A stretch of DNA of 64,000 nt from Apostichopus japonicus (Eukaryota; Echinodermata; Holothuroidea; Aspidochirotida; Stichopodidae), in NCBI RefSeq assembly GCF_037975245.1, contig NC_092579.1, positions 13,500,678-13,564,677 of the forward strand, read 5' to 3'. Every line of letters starts with the position of its first letter. Position 1 is the stretch's first letter. The notes under the pieces were generated by a model. That model ran no database searches. It was not told the origin of the DNA and saw nothing but the letters and a program-made list of their open reading frames with translations. Position numbers and translations under genes: made by a program. Shown one piece after another: positions 62,166-64,000 of this stretch.

Positions 62166-63930
62166 ATGACCACCTTAATTTTCTATCTACAAAAATTCAT
62201 GCCCAAGGCTGATACAGCTGTTTCTTGCAATTCCATCTGTGTAAATGTGATACATCTTTATAATGCATTACCAACCAACAAAGCAACAGGCCTATATAAT
62301 ATACCATCTACACTTCTCAAGTTTTGTGCCCCTGACCAATTGCTGATAGCCTATGAATCTTACAAACTAGGGATGCACCGGATATCCGGTCCGGCCGGAC
62401 TATCCGGTCGGATAGTGAGCAATTATCCGGTTCCGGCCGGATATTTTTCAAAATTCGGCCGGATCTTTTCAAAATCTGGACTGAATTATTCTTTAAAAAG
62501 GTGTTGGTATTAACTTAAATCGATGTAAACTATTTCCAAAAATGAATAAAAACATTCAAACTATAAGGAAAAATTAGGTTTTAACATGTTTAATTTAATT
62601 TTCTCAATGGTCTGACCCACTGTTTCTAAAGATCAACCAAAATAATACAACTACTGTAATAATATGAAGCTATATACAACAAATACAGTTGGCAGTGAAA
62701 TCATTTCTTGCAGCCTTCATCAGTTTAATATTGTGCAGTTAAAATAGACCACTTATATAGTTAGCAGTCAAAATACTGTTCCATTGAATCTTTACTTTCC
62801 CATTATTGTTGGCATTCATGTTTTCTCTGAATTTTTATGTGTGAAACAATCTCTTATATGGTTAGATACGTCTGAATTTGTTTTAATTCCACAAAAACTA
62901 CTTCATCTTAAAGTTCATTCTTAAACCTTAGAACAACTTTAATTCTCATCAAAAATGATAAATTCCAGTGCTGACAAATGAAAACGATTTCAAAAGTAAC
63001 CTTTCTACAGTTATCACATTCAGAGACAATCATCTTGATAGGTAGTATGCAGTATTTTTCCAGCAAACAAATTTACATACTGTATCAAGCTTGTCAACAA
63101 TTATATTGTAGTTATTTTATTAAAGAATGTAGATTACACCACCTCAAGTCATATTTAACCTCATAAATGGGGTCTTAATTTCACCTTCTTTTTAATATGC
63201 GTATACCTCACCTAAGATTTGCTCCTTGATTCATACTTCTTCTTCTTCTTATTAATGATTTTCTTTTGTGTAATGAAAAAATCCGGTGCCGGCCGGACAT
63301 GTACTATCCGGCAAAATCCGGTTCTGGCCGGATCCAAAAATTTGGATCCGGTGCATCCCTATTACAAACCATCAGTACTGGTACATTTCCAAGTGAATGG
63401 AAAGTTGGTAAAGTGACAGCCATCTGCAAAACATGTACTTGAGCTGACCTTGGAAATTATCGGCCATAATTTCCATTTTGCCAGTTCAGTCAGTTGAATT
63501 GCTCATTCCCAGTGGAATTTGAACTCGCTCTTCCACCAAATCAGATGTCTATATCGAAAGGGTCCACAAGGTTTCCTTCTAATACATTGGAGCCAGAGCC
63601 TGGAACAGTCTTCCATGCAATATCCAAGACTCCCATTGTCTTAGATGATTCAAAACTAAGTGTGTAATTCTCGTTCTTCAAGATGTTCCTCAGTTGCTGC
63701 CTTTGTTTACCGTGCAATCGTCACTTTTACGACGTGTTGCATTTTTTTGTACATTTTTTTCAATTTTTATTGTCTTTCTGCACTTTTTTATACTATTTAT
63801 ATCTTGTGTTTGTACATGTAATGATCGTGTTTAAAAAATGTATAATTCATGTTCTTTGTTGAAAATTTTAGCTCCAATGAAAAACTTTGAGATTGATTTG
63901 TATTTTAAATAAATTTGAAACCTCACTCAA
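62166..63930 (+). mobile_element. LINE copy (reverse-transcriptase start and C-terminal end), split by an hAT element
   Basis: 62250-62367 reads LYNALPTNKATGLYNIPSTL and then LKFCAPDQ, the entry block of a non-LTR reverse transcriptase. After the inserted element the frame resumes with LQTISTGTFPSEWKVGKVTA, then a broken NYRP...ILPV block near 63450. The element then jumps to its far end (ARAWNSLPCNIQDSHCL near 63595) and a 3' tail with AATAAA near 63908. It is internally deleted and dead. Confidence 0.8.
62368..63361. mobile_element. hAT-type MITE (TAGGGATGCACCGGAT tips)
   Basis: 994 bp with perfect 16-bp inverted tips TAGGGATGCACCGGAT and ATCCGGTGCATCCCTA, and TTACAAAC duplicated at 62360-62367 and 63362-63369. 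The subterminal parts are dense in CCGG-type repeats (TCCGG, GGCCGGA). The interior is AT-rich and non-coding. Confidence 0.95.
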
Positions 63931-64000
63931 AGGGACGTATTTGATATGTTGTTTATCGACATGGAGATTTTGTATAGCGCCCTCGTTGGGTGGTTGACAT
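63931..64000. other. Right edge of the window, nothing recognised
   Basis: Short unique-looking sequence after the LINE tail. Confidence 0.4.

Overview
The window is nuclear DNA of an animal. It is AT-rich, repeat-dense and intron-rich, with GT-AG introns and only three recognisable conserved protein genes, all animal-type. The repeat load (foldback elements built of short palindromic tandem units, many small hAT-type and TTAA-target elements with intact target duplications, tRNA-derived repeats, LINE and Penelope-like tails, long TA microsatellites) suggests a marine invertebrate deuterostome, most likely an echinoderm. That placement is an inference from repeat style and gene sequence, not a database result.

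Left to right. 1-6 kb is an array of about seven ~858-bp tandem units, apparently inside an intron of the next gene. 6.5-16.5 kb holds eight exons (the C-terminal 291 codons) of slc39a11 (ZIP11 zinc transporter), plus strand; its 5' exon lies off the left edge. Its introns carry minisatellites, a tRNA-derived SINE, a LINE tail and one orphan antisense exon of a trypsin-type protease. 17-30 kb is repeat-dominated and has one intact unrecognised single-exon ORF for a four-pass membrane protein (24448-24894). 30.65-44.3 kb is a complete 12-exon tepsin gene (AP-4 coat accessory protein), plus strand, with both appendage-binding motif types visible in its last exon. 46.6-49.3 kb is a complete three-exon atp5mf gene (subunit f of mitochondrial ATP synthase), minus strand, convergent with tepsin. 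50.7-63.9 kb is a nest of transposons, including a 1838-bp foldback element with an 80-bp perfect terminal inverted repeat and two arrays of CTTAAG-centred palindromes, inserted with a 6-bp duplication into another transposon. An intact ORF for a one-pass membrane protein with a 30-cysteine tail (61437-61952) sits within it.

The genes do not form a functional cluster: zinc transport, AP-4 vesicle coat and ATP synthase are unrelated processes. The least explained items are the foldback element, the hammerhead-like cores associated with Penelope-like remnants, a family of tiny hairpins, the intronic ~858-bp array, and the two unrecognised membrane-protein ORFs. Exon coordinates were worked out by hand from splice signals, reading phase and conserved protein sequence; every spliced gene keeps one open frame across all junctions given.
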